Shown here: one piece after another, positions 43,430 through 52,067 of the stretch
How the letters are laid out: every line of letters starts with the position of its first letter
Position numbering within the stretch: the stretch's first letter is position 1
Origin: an uncultured Bacillota bacterium
GTDB lineage: Bacteria > Bacillota_I > Bacilli_A > RFN20 > CAG-631
Length of the DNA: 64,000 nt
Direction: 5' to 3'
Assembly: GCA_902491575.1 (NCBI GenBank)
Contig: CABUID010000005.1
Span: 1 to 64,000, forward strand
Notes under the pieces: model-generated
Told to the model about the DNA's origin: nothing
Seen by the model: the letters and a program-made list of their open reading frames with translations, nothing else
Database searches by the model: none
Translations under genes and position numbers: made by a program

Positions 43430-45271
43430 ATGAAAATAGAAGAGATAAAAAATGATGCTTTTTTAAAGGATATGGATCATCACGAATTGAAAGATTTAGC
43501 TAATGATATTCGTACTTTTTTGATTGACCATATTTCTCAAACAGGTGGTCATTTATCTTCAAATTTAGGAGATGTCGAACTGATTATTGCGCTTCATAAA
43601 GTTTTTGACTTGAATAAAGACAAACTATTATTTGATGTAGGTCATCAAGCTTATACACATAAAATACTTACAGGAAGAGCCAATCAATTTCAGACATTAC
43701 GACAAATAGATGGTCTATCGGGTTTCTTATCGATGGAAGAAAGTATTTATGACGTTTTTGAGTCTGGTCATTCATCTACTTCCATTTCAACAGCGATGGG
43801 AATGGCACTATCCAGAGATCAACAACAAGATGATTATGAAATTATTAGTGTAATCGGTGACGCATCCATTGCCAATGGTGTAGCTTTTGAAGCTTTAAAC
43901 AATATTCATCAGCAAAATCATAAAGTAATTATTGTTTTAAATGATAATAATATGGCAATCAATGAGTCAGTGGGGGCCATTGCAAAATCGTTAAGTCATG
44001 TTCGAACTTCTAAACCTTATGCTGTTGCTAAAAAAGGATTTATGAAAATTTTTAAATTTGCACCTAAATTTGTGAATTTTGTAAATCGTTGTGTCCATCG
44101 GATGGTCTTAATTTTCCGTTCAGATAATATGTTTGATAATTTTAATATTTCCTATTTAGGTCCTATTGATGGTCATAATATTAAAGCTTTATGCAAAGCT
44201 TTTAAAAAAGCAAAAAGTTATCCTGGACCCATTTTAGTGCATGTAAAAACAAAAAAAGGATATGGCTATAAGTTTTCTGAAAATGATACCATTGGCAAAT
44301 TTCATGGTGTGGCTCCTTTTGATAAATTGACTGGTGAAGATTTGCATCATTTGCCAGAAAATAGAATAACTTTTACTCAACTAGTTGCGAATGCTTTATA
44401 TGATATTTTAAAAGAGGATAAGGATGCATATTTAATTTCTTCAGCAATGGTTTATTGTACAAATTTAACAAAATGTTTTGAAGTTTTCAAAGAACGTTGT
44501 ATTGATGTAGGGATTGCCGAAGAACATTCTATCGCTTTTGCAAATGGTTTAGCTTTAGCTAAAAAGACACCTTATGTTTCTTTATACTCAACTTTTATGC
44601 AAAGGGGTTACGATGAAATCGTTCATGATGTATGTAGAATTAATTCTAATATTACTTTTTTTGTAGATAGAGCAGGAATCGTTGGCGAAGATGGGAAAAC
44701 TCACCAAGGAATGTTTGATGTTTCTTTTGTTTATCCTTTAGAAAATGCCATTATTACAATGCTCTCTGCTGGTAAATATCTAAAACCTTTATTAAAATGT
44801 CTTTCTTCTGTTCATGCTCCAAAATTTATACGTTATCAAAAGATGGATACTGAAAAGGAAGATATGGATATAAATATTGAATTTGGTCAATTTATCGAGG
44901 AAATTTATGATGAATCTTATCCTGTTTCAATGATTGTTGCGGGTGCATCTTGCGAAAAAATAAAAGAAATTATTTTATCACAAAATCTAAAAATAAATTT
45001 AATTAACCCTATTTTTATGAAACCTATCGATGAAAAAACATTACAAAAAATTTCAAACACACAAGTTATTGTTTATGATAATACTTCTGTTTTTGAAGGT
45101 TTTTGTAGTGCTATTGTTCATTATTATAATGAAAAAGGCTTGAAAGTAAAATGTTATTGTCTTCCTCATCAATATATAAAACATGGAAAATATTATGATA
45201 TTTTGAAATATTTAGAGTTAGATGAAGAAACAATTATACAGAAAGTTATTAAAGAAAATGGAAAAGATTAG
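43430..45271 (+). CDS. dxs: 1-deoxy-D-xylulose-5-phosphate synthase
   Basis: This thiamine-diphosphate enzyme makes the first intermediate of the MEP isoprenoid pathway from pyruvate and glyceraldehyde 3-phosphate. The 613-residue product has FDVGHQAYTHKILTGR, the cofactor loop GDASIANGVAFEALNN, LNDNNMAINESVGAI, YLGPIDGHNI, and DRAGIVGEDGKTHQGMFD in the pyrimidine domain. Several normally invariant positions are softened (for example GDAS for GDGA), but the catalytic pattern is intact. The ribosome binding site is weak. tlyA starts within its last codons. Confidence 0.93.
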   Translation: MKIEEIKNDAFLKDMDHHELKDLANDIRTFLIDHISQTGGHLSSNLGDVELIIALHKVFDLNKDKLLFDVGHQAYTHKILTGRANQFQTLRQIDGLSGFLSMEESIYDVFESGHSSTSISTAMGMALSRDQQQDDYEIISVIGDASIANGVAFEALNNIHQQNHKVIIVLNDNNMAINESVGAIAKSLSHVRTSKPYAVAKKGFMKIFKFAPKFVNFVNRCVHRMVLIFRSDNMFDNFNISYLGPIDGHNIKALCKAFKKAKSYPGPILVHVKTKKGYGYKFSENDTIGKFHGVAPFDKLTGEDLHHLPENRITFTQLVANALYDILKEDKDAYLISSAMVYCTNLTKCFEVFKERCIDVGIAEEHSIAFANGLALAKKTPYVSLYSTFMQRGYDEIVHDVCRINSNITFFVDRAGIVGEDGKTHQGMFDVSFVYPLENAIITMLSAGKYLKPLLKCLSSVHAPKFIRYQKMDTEKEDMDINIEFGQFIEEIYDESYPVSMIVAGASCEKIKEIILSQNLKINLINPIFMKPIDEKTLQKISNTQVIVYDNTSVFEGFCSAIVHYYNEKGLKVKCYCLPHQYIKHGKYYDILKYLELDEETIIQKVIKENGKD

Positions 45272-46067
45272 ATTAGACCTTCAATTACTAAATAAAAACT
45301 TGGTTCCATCAAGAAGCAAAGCGAATGAATTAATACGAAATGGGAAAGTAATGGTAAACCATAAAATAATTCTTAAGCCTGCTTTTGAAGTAGATGAATC
45401 CGATAATATCTCAATTGAAGAAAATGAAATTTTAAAATATGTTTCACGTGGGGGCTTAAAACTTGAAAAAGCAATTCAATTTTTTCATTTATCCTTAAAA
45501 GACCTTGTCGTTTTAGACATTGGTGCCTCTACAGGAGGATTTACGGATTGCGCTTTAAAACATGGTGTCAAAAAAGTTTACAGCATTGATGTAGGGGTAA
45601 ATCAACTTCATTCTTCTTTAAGAAATCATCCACAAGTCATTAGCATCGAAAATTTAAATTTTAAAGATATTAGTAAAACACTCATTTCGGATAAAATAGA
45701 TTTATATGTATGTGATGTTTCCTTTATTTCGATTGAAACTATTTTACTAAAATTAAAGGAATTTGATGAAAACTTTACTATAATAATACTATATAAACCT
45801 CAATTTGAGGTAGGGAAAAATAATATTAACAAGAATGGTGTCGTAAAGAATAAAAAAGTTCTCATCGATACGATGACTCAGTTTATTGATTTTTTATCAA
45901 GAATGAATATAGGTATAGTTAACGCTACCTATTCTCCTATCTTAGGTCAAAAAGAAGGAAATATAGAATTTTTATTTTATTTAAAAAATCAGACTTCTTC
46001 CATCCATTTAGACATTAAAAAATTAGTAGAAGAAGCTTATAAGATATTGAAGGTGAAAAAATGTTAG
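45258..46067 (+). CDS. tlyA: TlyA/YqxC-family RNA methyltransferase
   Basis: This rRNA 2'-O-methyltransferase of the TlyA family has an N-terminal S4 RNA-binding domain (about 1-65, with RLDLQLLNKNLVPSRSKANE) and an FtsJ-type methyltransferase domain with YVSRGGLKLEKAI, VLDIGASTGGFTDCAL and LYVCDVSFISI. The 269-residue product has the normal length. It overlaps dxs by 14 bases and recN by 7. The argR gene that separates it from recN in Bacillus is absent. Confidence 0.9.
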   Translation: MEKIRLDLQLLNKNLVPSRSKANELIRNGKVMVNHKIILKPAFEVDESDNISIEENEILKYVSRGGLKLEKAIQFFHLSLKDLVVLDIGASTGGFTDCALKHGVKKVYSIDVGVNQLHSSLRNHPQVISIENLNFKDISKTLISDKIDLYVCDVSFISIETILLKLKEFDENFTIIILYKPQFEVGKNNINKNGVVKNKKVLIDTMTQFIDFLSRMNIGIVNATYSPILGQKEGNIEFLFYLKNQTSSIHLDIKKLVEEAYKILKVKKC

Positions 46068-47710
46068 AACAACTTACGATTAAAAACTTAGCCATTATCG
46101 ATGATATAACCATAGATTTTAAAGAAAATTTAAATGTTTTAACAGGAGAAACAGGTGCTGGAAAATCGATTATTATTGATGCTATTTCTTTAATATTTGG
46201 TGCAAGGGCAAGTAGTGAATTTATCGCTTATGGAAAGGAAAATGCTTATATTTCAGCCTCTTTATTATTAGACGAAAAAACTTCTAATTACCTTTATCAA
46301 CATTATGATTTAGATGTTCGTGACGAATTTATTATAACAAGAATTTTATCAAGAACAGGAAAAGGAAGCATAAAGATTAATGGAATGATAGTGCCTTTAC
46401 ATGTTATCAATGAAATTAGTCCTTTATTAATTGACATTTCTTCACAAAATGAAAGTCAGTTTTTATTTAATAAAAAAAATCATTTACTATTACTTGATGG
46501 ATATATTCAAACAAAAGAACCTCAATTTTTAAATTTATTTCATAAATTTTTTGATGAATATAATGAGATTAAAAATCAATACGATGAATTAAAAATGAAA
46601 ACGATGGATGAGAGTGAATTAGAATATTTACAATTCAAATATCAAGATCTTAAAGATTATCAATATAGTTTACAAGATGAAGAAAATATTTTGAAAGAAT
46701 ATAAATTTTTAACTTCTTATCATCAAAACAAAGAAATTTATCAAGAAATAGTTCATTTTTTAGATGATGATATTCACGGGGCTAATTCTCAAATTTATAG
46801 TGCAATCAAACAATTAAGTAAAGTTTCTTCCACTACGCAAACAGAAGAATTTTTAAATCGTTTAAATTCCATTTATCTAGATCTTTCTGACCTAACCAGT
46901 GAATTTAAAAAATCATTTTTAACTGATAGTCTAGATGTCTCAAAAATGGATGTATTATCCGACGAAATTACAAAAATGAATCGTTTAAAACGTAAGTATA
47001 ACACGAATGATTTACTGACCTATAAAACAAAATTACAAAATGACATTGAATTTTATAATCATCAAGAAATCATTCTTTCAAAACTAGAAAAACAGTTTAA
47101 AGAAAAAGAAAAATTGGCTTTTGAAGAAGCACATAAAGTATCAAAAATTCGTCAAAAATATGCTTTAGAATTATCTTTACTTGTTAAGCAAGAATTAGTT
47201 GATTTGTATTTAAATGATGCTTCTTTCTCCGTACGTTTTACACCTTTAACAACTTTAATGGATCATGGGATAGATGATGTTGAATTTTATATGAGTGCCA
47301 ATCAAGGTGTTCCAGAAAAACCTTTAGTAAAAGTGGCTTCTGGTGGCGAAGTTAGCCGTATCATGTTAGGATTAAAAAGTGTATTTACGAAGCTTTCTAT
47401 GGTAGACATTATCATTTTTGATGAAATAGATACAGGGGTTTCGGGAAAAGTGGCATTGGCAATGGGCAAGAAAATGGAAAAAATTGCCAAATCAGCACAA
47501 GTATTAGCTATTACGCATTTACCTCAAGTAGCTGCTATGAGTGATCACCACTTTTATATTTATAAAGAAAGTATCGATAATAAAACCAAAACTGTCGTTG
47601 TGAGTTTAAATGAGCAGCAAAAAGAAATGGAGGTAGCACGTTTATTATCAGGGGATGACATTTCCGATAATTTTATCATTGCCGCTAAAGAGTTAATTTC
47701 TTCCAAATAA
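46061..47710 (+). CDS. recN: DNA repair protein RecN
   Basis: This SMC-like ATPase acts early in double-strand break repair. The 549-residue product has the Walker A loop LTGETGAGKSIIIDAI and the SARA-like repeat GARASSEF at the N-terminus, a long central coiled coil (about 155-360), and the C-terminal signature VASGGEVSRIMLGLKSV with Walker B in IIFDEIDTGVSG and ITHLPQVAAMSDHH. It is the normal partner upstream of spoIVB. Confidence 0.96.
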   Translation: MLEQLTIKNLAIIDDITIDFKENLNVLTGETGAGKSIIIDAISLIFGARASSEFIAYGKENAYISASLLLDEKTSNYLYQHYDLDVRDEFIITRILSRTGKGSIKINGMIVPLHVINEISPLLIDISSQNESQFLFNKKNHLLLLDGYIQTKEPQFLNLFHKFFDEYNEIKNQYDELKMKTMDESELEYLQFKYQDLKDYQYSLQDEENILKEYKFLTSYHQNKEIYQEIVHFLDDDIHGANSQIYSAIKQLSKVSSTTQTEEFLNRLNSIYLDLSDLTSEFKKSFLTDSLDVSKMDVLSDEITKMNRLKRKYNTNDLLTYKTKLQNDIEFYNHQEIILSKLEKQFKEKEKLAFEEAHKVSKIRQKYALELSLLVKQELVDLYLNDASFSVRFTPLTTLMDHGIDDVEFYMSANQGVPEKPLVKVASGGEVSRIMLGLKSVFTKLSMVDIIIFDEIDTGVSGKVALAMGKKMEKIAKSAQVLAITHLPQVAAMSDHHFYIYKESIDNKTKTVVVSLNEQQKEMEVARLLSGDDISDNFIIAAKELISSK

Positions 47711-47767
47711 AAATAGAATAATAAGTATTTTCATCCTTTGAAATAATAAAATTGAGGAGGATAAAAT

Positions 47768-48772
47768 ATGAAAGGAATTTTACTTTGTTTAGCTTTATCC
47801 TTGGTCAATGCATTACCTATTGATAAAATGGCACAAAATGTGACGAGTATTATACCAGGTGGTGAAAATATTGGGGTTGAAATTAAACCACATGGTGTAG
47901 TTGTCATTGGCGGATATGATGTAGTTAATGAACAATTAACTTACAATCCTACCAAAGATAGCGATATTCAAAAAGGTGATTTAATTTATCAAGTTAATGG
48001 TGTGGATATTGAAAATATACAGGAATTATTGGAACAAATTCAAGTTCATGTGAATGATTTGCAGGTCGATTTATCCATTTATAGAAACAATAATTCAATT
48101 CATAGAACGATGAAATTTATTAAAACCAGTAATGCAAATACCATTAAAACTGGATTACTTGTTAAAGAAAGAATATTAGGTGTTGGTACAGTAACTTTTT
48201 ATGATCCTGAAACAAAAATATATGGTGCACTAGGACATAAATTGTTAGATAATGATTTTTCATCCATAGCGGATATCAATTCTGGAACAATCTTTAATAG
48301 TCATGTAACAGGTGTAAATAAATCACATATGGGTAATGTAGGAGAAATCATTTCTACCATTTACGAGGACCAAGAAATAGGAACTGTTTTTGCAAATACA
48401 GATTATGGTATTTTTGGATATTATAATACCTGTCCTGACAAAGACGCACTTCAAGTTGCTTCTCATGATGAGATCAAACTTGGCAAGGCAAGCATTTATA
48501 CAACGCTAGCAGATAATGAAGTTAAATCTTACACGATTGATATTACATCTTTACAAAAGCAAGATGTGATGTCAACTAAAGGAATATCCTTTAAAATCAC
48601 CGACAAAGAATTGCTGGATAAAGCAGGGGGAATTGTTCAAGGAATGAGTGGTTCACCCATTATTCAAGATGGCAAAATTGTTGGAGCAGTGACGCATGTT
48701 TTGGTAGATTCTGTTAAAAAAGGATATGGGATTTATATTGATTTTATGTTACAAGCCTCTCAAATGGGCTAA
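47768..48772 (+). CDS. spoIVB: SpoIVB serine peptidase (S55)
   Basis: SpoIVB is made in the forespore and secreted into the space between the two membranes, where it triggers processing of pro-SigK. The 334-residue product has a short N-terminal signal segment, a PDZ domain (about 45-120, with KGDLIYQVNGVDIENIQEL), the catalytic histidine region YGALGHKLLDND, and the catalytic serine in IVQGMSGSPIIQDGKIVGAV. It is shorter than B. subtilis SpoIVB (426 residues), mainly before the PDZ domain. TTGAGGAGG precedes the ATG. The order recN-spoIVB-spo0A is exactly that of Bacillus. Confidence 0.95.
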   Translation: MKGILLCLALSLVNALPIDKMAQNVTSIIPGGENIGVEIKPHGVVVIGGYDVVNEQLTYNPTKDSDIQKGDLIYQVNGVDIENIQELLEQIQVHVNDLQVDLSIYRNNNSIHRTMKFIKTSNANTIKTGLLVKERILGVGTVTFYDPETKIYGALGHKLLDNDFSSIADINSGTIFNSHVTGVNKSHMGNVGEIISTIYEDQEIGTVFANTDYGIFGYYNTCPDKDALQVASHDEIKLGKASIYTTLADNEVKSYTIDITSLQKQDVMSTKGISFKITDKELLDKAGGIVQGMSGSPIIQDGKIVGAVTHVLVDSVKKGYGIYIDFMLQASQMG

Positions 48773-48809
48773 ATATTTCCTTTTACTTTTTTGAAGGATG
48801 AAATATTAT

Positions 48810-48844
48810 CGATTAAGAGAAAATAATGTTCTTAATCGTTTTTT
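48810..48844 (+). terminator. Terminator after spoIVB
   Basis: CGATTAAGA and TCTTAATCG pair across an 11-base loop and run into six T. A TATAAT at 48862-48867 just downstream is a likely -10 for spo0A, but its -35 is poor. Confidence 0.85.
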
Positions 48845-48886
48845 ATTGTAGAACAAAGTTGTATAATTTGCCTTGGAGGACACATA

Positions 48887-49693
48887 ATGAATAATTATAA
48901 AGTAGTTATTATTGAAAATGACTTAACAGATTTAAAGATGTTTGAAAGAGTTTTTAATAGTACTAGTAATTTTGTAGTTTACAAGAAATTTGATAGAGTT
49001 TCTTCATTTTTGGATTTTATGAAATTTACAAACACTCCTATTGATTTCTTAGTGGTAGATATTTTCATGCCTGACTATACGCCCATTGACTTATTAAAAA
49101 AACTTAGTGGGTTTTATGGACAAGTTAGTAAACTATTATGTACAGGCTGTTTTTATAGTAATGAAATTTTTAAATGTATGAATCATTATAATGTAGCTTA
49201 TTTTATTCCCAAACCTTTTAATGAACAGACGTTAACTGCAAATTTGCAAGAATTTCTATCTTACTACAAAGATTCTGAACTTTTACTTGATGCACGTGGT
49301 GGTGAAGTAGAAGATTCTGTATTGGAACATGAGATTACAAGAATACTACACGACGTTGGAATTCCTGCTCATATTAAAGGTTATCTATTTTTAAGAGAAG
49401 CTATATTTAGAGTTTATCGACATCAAAACTATCTAGGCCAGATTACAAAGAATTTATATCCAGATATTGCCACAAAATTTTCTTCATCCTCATCAAGAGT
49501 AGAACGAGCTATACGCCATGCAATTGAAGTAGCTTGGAATCGAGGAAATGTGGATTTTATCGATAATATTTTTGGCTATACGATTAGCGCAGATAAAGCA
49601 AAACCAACAAATTCTGAATTTATAGCTATGATAGCTGATAAACTTGTGATGGAGCATAAAGTACGCAAAAGTAATTATCAAATAAGTAAATAA
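48887..49693 (+). CDS. spo0A: Sporulation master regulator Spo0A
   Basis: Spo0A is the response regulator that commits cells to sporulation. The 268-residue protein has a receiver domain (about 1-125) with phospho-acceptor Asp58 in VVDIFMPD, Thr86 and Lys109 (FIPKPF), and a C-terminal DNA-binding domain with VGIPAHIKGYLFLREAI, SSRVERAIRHAIEVAWNRGN and KAKPTNSEFIAMIADKL, nearly identical to Bacillus. The acidic pair that binds magnesium (Asp10-Asp11 in Bacillus) reads Glu10-Asn11 here, and the receiver is otherwise divergent. CTTGGAGGACA precedes the ATG. No Spo0F/Spo0B gene is in the window. Confidence 0.96.
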   Translation: MNNYKVVIIENDLTDLKMFERVFNSTSNFVVYKKFDRVSSFLDFMKFTNTPIDFLVVDIFMPDYTPIDLLKKLSGFYGQVSKLLCTGCFYSNEIFKCMNHYNVAYFIPKPFNEQTLTANLQEFLSYYKDSELLLDARGGEVEDSVLEHEITRILHDVGIPAHIKGYLFLREAIFRVYRHQNYLGQITKNLYPDIATKFSSSSSRVERAIRHAIEVAWNRGNVDFIDNIFGYTISADKAKPTNSEFIAMIADKLVMEHKVRKSNYQISK

Positions 49694-49720
49694 AATAGCC
49701 CATATTGGTGCTATTTTTTT
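49693..49720 (+). terminator. spo0A terminator
   Basis: AAATAGC with CCA pairs with TGG and GCTATTT (one bulged T) around TAT, followed by T residues. It starts at the spo0A stop codon. Confidence 0.8.
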
Positions 49721-49731
49721 TGTATATACTT

Positions 49732-49753
49732 TGTGAATATTTAAATATTCACA
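49732..49753. promoter_or_regulatory. Perfect 22-base palindrome at the -35 region
   Basis: The left arm TGTGAATATTT is exactly complementary to the right arm, with no spacer. The right end overlaps the TTCACA -35 box of the following promoter. Half-sites TGTGAA and TTCACA are 10 bases apart, wider than Rex (6 between TTGTGAA and TTCACAA) or Crp (TGTGA-N6-TCACA) sites. It is a likely operator for an unknown dimeric regulator. Confidence 0.6.
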
Positions 49754-49776
49754 TTTTCTATTGGTTATGATAAAAT
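49748..49776 (+). promoter_or_regulatory. Promoter of the unknown membrane protein gene
   Basis: TTCACA and TAAAAT are separated by 17 bases, with TGA giving an extended -10. The -35 lies inside the palindrome. Confidence 0.65.
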
Positions 49777-49798
49777 AGAAAAATAAGAAAGGAATGTA

Positions 49799-49828
49799 AT
49801 GGATTTACATGGTGTATTTAAATGCTAA
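49799..49828 (+). CDS. Possible leader peptide (9 codons)
   Basis: MDLHGVFKC followed by TAA has the best ribosome binding site in the area (AGAAAGGAATGTA). Its stop overlaps the start of the membrane protein gene by 7 bases. It may serve only to bring ribosomes to the downstream start, whose own site (GGTG) is weak. Confidence 0.4.
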   Translation: MDLHGVFKC

Positions 49829-51282
49829 ATTGGTTGAAATTCACTTTTGGAAGTTTTGGATCCAATAAACTTGCCAAAGAAGGTGCAAATAGAAAATTTT
49901 GGAATGTTGTTTTTGCTTTATTTTTATCTTTGATTATATTGACATCTTTATATTCTGCTGGAATTAATTATTCTTTTACAACTCATTATTCAAAAGCAAA
50001 TGAATTTAAAAATTATACTTATTTTCTTTTTGCAAATGAAAATCAAGATGAAAGAATTAATCTTCAAGTAAGTAAAGTAGAAGATGATGATAGTAAACTT
50101 GAAGCTTTCTATGGATTAGATAAAAATAAACCTGCAGTTATTAATTCATTTGAAAATGTATTTGATCAAAAATATGCTAAAGATGGTTATAATGTCATTA
50201 TTGATACTCGTCCTGCAGAAACCACTTTTGTCGAATTTGAAATTAAATATTATTTAAAATCCGATTCATCACAATATATAAGTTATGAAGAGTATAAAAA
50301 ATTAGATAATCAAAGTGATTACGTAGGTGAATTAAAAGCATCGAGCAATGTTAAAATACCAACATCTGAAGAAGTTGAAGAATATGCTCAATACATAAAT
50401 GAAGAGTTTATTTCAAATGCTACTGAAGATGTAAAAAAAGAATGGGAAGAAATTGAAAAACTAGATAAAGAATCAAAAGAATATTTAAATAAAACTTACG
50501 ATTTTTATATTCGAAATTACTATAAATTAACTTTATGTCCAAATAATGTTTTCTATTATCAATCTGAATATGCTAAATTTGATGATGATGGAAATTATAT
50601 TTATAGTAACTTTCTTTTACTTACTGAAAGTTGGGGAATGGCTTCTTTTAAAAATGATAAAGGTACGGAAATAGCTTATGATGGTTATTATTCCAATATG
50701 GATGATGGTTTTTCATTATTTAATACTTTGACGGCTAATAATGATATCCAGTATATTCAAAATAATGTTGATTTATTTATGATTTCTTTATACGATTCGG
50801 TAGCCTCCATACGTACATTTTTAATCGGATTACAATTATTTAGATACATCCCTATATTTATCTTAGCTTTGGCTATTTTAGGATTATTCTTATTCTGTTT
50901 AGGAAAAATTAAAAGAAATGATTATGCTCAAAAATATATTGGAAGTTTTAAAATTGTATCTAGTTTTTTAATTGGAGCAGCAACGATATCGGGCATATTA
51001 ACCTTAATTATTGCTTTCTTCTTTAATAGTCAAACATCTGTAAATGTAGGTATGTGGAGTTTATTATCTGTTTTAAGTGTTCGTGTATTTATATTTGCTA
51101 TTGTTGAAGCCATCTTAGCAAAGAAAAATAAGAATAACGTAACCATAAATACAGTTAGCAAAAAAGATATTCTCTTTGAAGAGCAACCTTCGATTGACTT
51201 ATCTAAAGTTGAAACAGGGACTAAAATTATCGAAAATGAAGATGTAGATGATGATGAAGATGAAAAAATGGAGTTGCTATAG
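49822..51282 (+). CDS. Unrecognised multi-pass membrane protein
   Basis: I do not recognise this 486-residue protein. It has one membrane helix near the N-terminus (about 29-49), a large outside domain of about 280 residues rich in Asp, Glu, Lys and Tyr, three hydrophobic segments (about 333-363, 375-398, 405-428), and an acidic cytoplasmic tail (EDVDDDEDEKMELL). The layout resembles DUF1189-type proteins but I cannot confirm this. An in-frame stop directly before 49822 fixes the start. It is expressed from its own promoter with a palindrome, behind a nine-codon leader ORF, immediately downstream of spo0A. A HAD hydrolase gene follows after 17 bases. Confidence 0.7.
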   Translation: MLNWLKFTFGSFGSNKLAKEGANRKFWNVVFALFLSLIILTSLYSAGINYSFTTHYSKANEFKNYTYFLFANENQDERINLQVSKVEDDDSKLEAFYGLDKNKPAVINSFENVFDQKYAKDGYNVIIDTRPAETTFVEFEIKYYLKSDSSQYISYEEYKKLDNQSDYVGELKASSNVKIPTSEEVEEYAQYINEEFISNATEDVKKEWEEIEKLDKESKEYLNKTYDFYIRNYYKLTLCPNNVFYYQSEYAKFDDDGNYIYSNFLLLTESWGMASFKNDKGTEIAYDGYYSNMDDGFSLFNTLTANNDIQYIQNNVDLFMISLYDSVASIRTFLIGLQLFRYIPIFILALAILGLFLFCLGKIKRNDYAQKYIGSFKIVSSFLIGAATISGILTLIIAFFFNSQTSVNVGMWSLLSVLSVRVFIFAIVEAILAKKNKNNVTINTVSKKDILFEEQPSIDLSKVETGTKIIENEDVDDDEDEKMELL

Positions 51283-51299
51283 GAAAGAGGCAAAAATTG

Positions 51300-51980
51300 G
51301 TGAAAAAATTACTTATTTTTGATGCTTATGGGACATTGATATCATCTGGCACCAGCTCGATTGATTCAACAAAAAAAATATTATCCCTTCAAGATAAAGA
51401 AATTGATCCTGTGCTTTTTTATGCTGATTGGAAACAAATTCACCGCAAACATTTTGATGAGTGCAATGAAAAACAATTTATAACTGAATGGGAAATCTAT
51501 CGTCAAGATTTAAAAGTATTATATGAAAAATATGATATAAAACGTCCCTATCAAGAAGATGTAAAAATTATGCTAGCAGCACAATATAATCGAAAAGTAT
51601 TTGATGATGTAATGGATACGATTTTTATTTTAAAAAAAGATTTTCGGGTAGTAATAGGTTCAACTTCTGATACACAACCGCTTTTAAAAAACTTAAAAGA
51701 TAATCATTTGGACATTGATCAAGTTTATACTTCTGAAAGAATACAAAAATATAAACCATCAAAAGATTTTTATAAATATATTTTAAATAAAGAAAAGGTA
51801 AAGGCCGAAGAAACCATTTTTATAGGTGATTCCTTAATAGATGATATACAAGGACCATCTTTGCTTTATATGAGCACTATTCTTATTGATCGGTTTTATA
51901 ATTATAAAGAAGGAAAGATCAAGCCAGATTATGTAATTCATCATTTAAATGAAATTTTAGATATCGTAAAAGTGATTTAA
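51300..51980 (+). CDS. HAD-superfamily hydrolase (haloacid dehalogenase type II-like)
   Basis: This 226-residue cytoplasmic HAD protein has motif I FDAYGTLISS, motif II VVIGSTSDTQPLL, the lysine in IQKYKPSKDFY, and motif IV IFIGDSLIDDIQGP. FDAYGTL is typical of the haloacid dehalogenase/phosphatase branch. AGGAAAGAGG lies just upstream. The start is GTG at 51300 or TTG at 51297; I chose GTG as the commoner codon. It is probably co-transcribed with the unknown membrane protein. The substrate is unknown. Confidence 0.8.
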   Translation: MKKLLIFDAYGTLISSGTSSIDSTKKILSLQDKEIDPVLFYADWKQIHRKHFDECNEKQFITEWEIYRQDLKVLYEKYDIKRPYQEDVKIMLAAQYNRKVFDDVMDTIFILKKDFRVVIGSTSDTQPLLKNLKDNHLDIDQVYTSERIQKYKPSKDFYKYILNKEKVKAEETIFIGDSLIDDIQGPSLLYMSTILIDRFYNYKEGKIKPDYVIHHLNEILDIVKVI

Positions 51981-51996
51981 AACATCACTTTTTTTT
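51968..51996 (+). terminator. Terminator overlapping the HAD gene stop
   Basis: AAAAGTGAT pairs with ATCACTTTT around a loop containing the stop codon TAA, followed by T residues. Confidence 0.85.
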
Positions 51997-52067
51997 ATAA
52001 GAAATATAAAATATTTAACTTAGATTTCTAAAAAAAGTGAATCATTCATATATTTAAATGTGATATT

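Noticed and set aside
48780..48886. SigH promoter or 0A boxes upstream of spo0A, as in Bacillus
   Set aside because: An AAGGATGAAA stretch exists but has no matching GAAT-type -10 at the right distance, and no TGTCGAA box is present.
49732..49753. Rex or Crp/Fnr binding site
   Set aside because: The half-sites resemble TTGTGAA/TTCACAA and TGTGA/TCACA, but the gap between them is 4-6 bases too long for either family.
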